Shown: piece after piece, positions 1 through 64,000 of the stretch | Layout: each line of letters opens with the position of its first letter | Numbering within the stretch: the first letter of the stretch is position 1 | DNA from: Phymorhynchus buccinoides | Taxonomy: Eukaryota > Mollusca > Gastropoda > Neogastropoda > Raphitomidae | Reading direction: 5' to 3' | DNA length: 64,000 bases | Assembly (NCBI GenBank): GCA_017654935.2 | Contig: CM065680.1 | Coordinates: 36,952,152-37,016,151 of the forward strand | Position numbers and translations under genes: made by a program | The notes under the pieces: generated by a model | What the model saw: only the letters and a program-made list of their open reading frames with translations | The model's database searches: none | What the model was told of the DNA's origin: nothing

Positions 1-269
1 CACACACACACACACCATTTAAAGAGAGCAAGCAAAGAGGCCAGCAAGGAAAAGAGAGGGAGGGAGAGAGAGAGAGAGGTGGGGGTGGGATGGGAAGGAG
101 GAGACAGACAAACCGGCAGACAAAGAATGAGACAGACCAATAAGAGAAACCTGATGATAAAAGCTTAACTATCAGAACTGAAGTAAACCATGTTCAATAC
201 TGGTTAATGATACACAGTTTGATTACATGTAGTCGATTCTTGAACCAAAGAATCAATCAAACAGCATAC

Positions 270-61875
<61,606 letters not shown>

Positions 61876-61878
61876 CTG

Positions 61879-61929
61879 TTGCGCGCACACGCACGCGCAC
61901 GCACGCACACGCACGCACGCACGCACACG

Positions 61930-61995
<66 letters not shown>

Positions 61996-61998
61996 TAC

Positions 61999-62075
<77 letters not shown>
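61879..62075. repeat. (CA)n microsatellite abutting the A0 acceptor
   Basis: About 195 bp of CA with CG and TA interruptions. In the gene's sense this is (GT)n ending within about 10 nt of the acceptor of VWA exon A0. Confidence 0.95.
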
Positions 62076-62079
<4 letters not shown>

Positions 62080-63427
62080 TGAATATGGAATGCTGTCAAT
62101 GGCACTGTACTTATTTAGGTGGAATTGAAAAAGAGGATATACGGATCAAATTAAAGAGGAATACGGATGTTTTTTGTCGTAGAAGTAACAAATGAATTAT
62201 ATTTGAATGAGCACTTTGTGATTTACAGTCAATGAATAATTTCATCTCCAATGCAATACTGATGCAGACACACACACACATACACACACAAAGACATACA
62301 CCAACACCGACACCAACACACAGATACACACTCTCACATGCGTTAAATCCTCTCCCGCACTTTTTGTCCTTATGTGCACATTAGTCTAAAATGACCCTGT
62401 TTCTGATTTTTTGGGTATTTATTGCAAGTATTTATTTCATTATTGGCCATGTTACATTACTATATAAAATGTGAAGCCATTCTACCCACTGGTTCACGAG
62501 ATACAGCTCGGACATGAAGGAAGGAAATTTCGGTTTTGTGAGTCTTCCTTGGCGGAGGTGTGCACTGGCGGTTCAAACTTCGGGATCTGAATAGGTTGCG
62601 ACATGATGATCAAGAATATATATGGCTATGGGAGACCCTAGGCTTATTGTAGGTCATGGTATCCGCAAGAGGACAAATGTTCGCGAAAGGGCTTAACACA
62701 CGTGTGGACGCATATAATCACAATATAATTATCATTGACGAATAATAGATTACGGTTCGTTTGAACTTCAAAAATGGGACAGCATGCAAAAGATTCGTGC
62801 TTCAACCAATAAAGTAGGCTACATCTTAATGACGACTGTCTAATTATCTTAAGTTTGTTCGTTGGTATGTGGTGCTAACTGTATTTATTGAGTACAAGGC
62901 GTATGGAATGTGAAACGAGTCACACTAGAGGCCAGTTCAACGTTGTTTTTTATTATTTTTATTAATTGGCTATTTACCTAGAGCAAAACTCTGAAATCCT
63001 CATATGTAACAAATGTTCAACTGTTTTGAGGAATCGAACAATGTTTATTAAATCAGATAAACAAACATTTACAATACAAAACATAAATAATCATAGTTTT
63101 TTTTATCCACTTTCATCCACGAACATAGTCTTTAATACACTTTTTCACAACAGTATCAACGTTTAGTTATCCTATTCTATTTTTTAAAATCAGTTTACAT
63201 TTTATGGATAAATATTCGAGGAGAAAACTCTCCAGCAGAATCCAGTGTAGATTTTATGGATGAATATTCGAGTAGATTTACATTATGAATTCGCCTTGGC
63301 ATGAGGCTGCGTCAGACCAATTGACATAAGCTAGAACACCAAGGCTACATCAAAATGTTGTTATGTTCTGCATAGTTATGTGGGGATTGTCTTTAGCCAT
63401 GACAAGCTCCTAGCATAACACCATCAG
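62076..63427. other. 5' flanking region or long intron, no exon seen
   Basis: No VWA, linker or signal-peptide exon was recognised upstream of A0. There is a short direct repeat (ttatggataaatattcgag near 63,203 and 63,254) and a CA-rich stretch near 62,270-62,330. Confidence 0.5.
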
Positions 63428-63587
63428 TCTAAAATTCTCCGAAGTCGGAGTGTGGCTGCCAACGTGGCGGGGTAATCAAAAACGGTCACACACGTAATGT
63501 TCTCATCGCTAGCTGGTGCATTTGTACCATAGTGTTCAAGTGCTTCGGCTGTTGGGATCATCCCTGGAGTCATTAAGCTAGGGTAAG

Positions 63588-63632
<45 letters not shown>
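63428..63632 (-). repeat. Interspersed repeat with GTGTGGCTGCC block and CAA tail
   Basis: The words cggagtgtggctgcc and ggcggggtaat...aaacggtcacacacgtaa resemble a repeat I recall as abundant in caenogastropod genomes. It runs into a (CAA)n tract at 63,588-63,632. The taxonomic link is from memory. Confidence 0.5.
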
Positions 63633-63633
<1 letters not shown>

Positions 63634-63734
63634 ACATGAATCAGCAGTGAAATTTGGTGTTTTCTTGGTGCGTTAGTTTCTTTTTCATTAAGTTTTCTGA
63701 TTATCAATATGTGCTCTCTTTTAGTTAACTGAGC

Positions 63735-63980
63735 TTAACCGTTTCAGCGCCAATGTCGCATTTATGCACCACAATGGTTTAACACTCATACAACTAAAAG
63801 GCATCAAATCAGGGCCTGTTATCCGAAGACCCTGTTTTCTTAATTTTGGGAGGTAAGGATAGGCCTAATGTTATACATGTCACAGAGGAATTCCCAATGT
63901 TGCAGATACATTTTGTTCTCTACCCAGTCAAGTTTAATGGTATATTTCGGCTGAAACATGGCTGGCGGTGAAAGGGTTAA
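63735..63980. mobile_element. piggyBac-like MITE, copy 3
   Basis: This 246-bp member has the same internal blocks (ggaggtaaggataggcctaa, gtcacagaggaattc, tctctacccagt) and TTAA ends. It lies beyond the last recognised exon. Confidence 0.8.
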
Positions 63981-64000
63981 AGATTAAGAATACAAACAAG

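Noticed and set aside
62972..62990. A 13-nt candidate exon upstream of A0 (acceptor tttcag, donor gtaaat).
   Set aside because: The length is not a multiple of three and does not fit phase 1-1; no homology.

Overview
This is eukaryotic nuclear DNA with no bacterial features. Dense dinucleotide microsatellites, phase-consistent split exons, non-LTR retrotransposons, MITEs, SINE-like repeats and an N gap all point to an animal draft assembly. Several interspersed repeats, including the 'GTGTGGCTGCC...GGCGGGGTAA' repeat near 63.4 kb, resemble repeats I recall from caenogastropod snail genomes. I therefore favour a marine gastropod mollusc, with moderate confidence.

Nearly all coding potential belongs to one very long minus-strand gene, read from about 61.9 kb down to about 0.27 kb. 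It encodes a tandem von Willebrand factor A (VWA) domain protein. Each VWA domain sits in a single exon of about 567 bp bounded by phase-1 introns, and short Pro/Thr-rich linker exons of 21-87 bp, also phase 1-1, lie between them. I count 22 VWA exons plus one broken copy. They form two families: nine type A (one at 61.3-61.9 kb and eight between 0.5 and 30.1 kb) and thirteen type B (33.2-59.8 kb, one of them almost entirely hidden by a gap). The order 5' to 3' is A0, B13 to B1, a unique 29-codon exon, then A1 to A8. The start codon, signal peptide and promoter lie outside the window. The product is probably secreted and extracellular, like other tandem-VWA matrix proteins (matrilin, collagen VI/XII-type and molluscan shell or byssus matrix proteins), but the sequence alone does not show which.

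Region by region. 0-31 kb holds eight type-A modules, [PPITLPPKKE linker]-[VWA A]-[GYKPP linker]-[GYQP linker]. Within it, 7.2-17.1 kb and 17.1-24.0 kb are two copies of a two-module segment whose breakpoints fall inside VWA exons. 32.2-54.7 kb is an array of type-B units of about 1.55-1.65 kb, [VWA B]-[APPPSTTPVPVPA linker], with very similar exons and introns. Two copies of one 5'-truncated LINE sit at the same intronic position in two units; a 500-N gap and a finely scrambled stretch show that the array is not fully resolved. 54.7-56.8 kb is a decayed L1/Tx1-like LINE. 56.8-59.1 kb is microsatellite-rich intron. 59.2-61.9 kb holds the two most 5' VWA exons. 62.1-64.0 kb has no recognisable exon and ends in a TTAA-flanked MITE.

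Main points of interest: the phase-1 modular expansion; duplication by apparent crossover within VWA exons; an in-frame TAA linker exon shared by both duplicates and paired with GC splice donors; filled and empty sites of a piggyBac-like MITE that date insertions after the duplication; and a base-level mosaic of LINE and intron sequence that looks like a consensus artefact.
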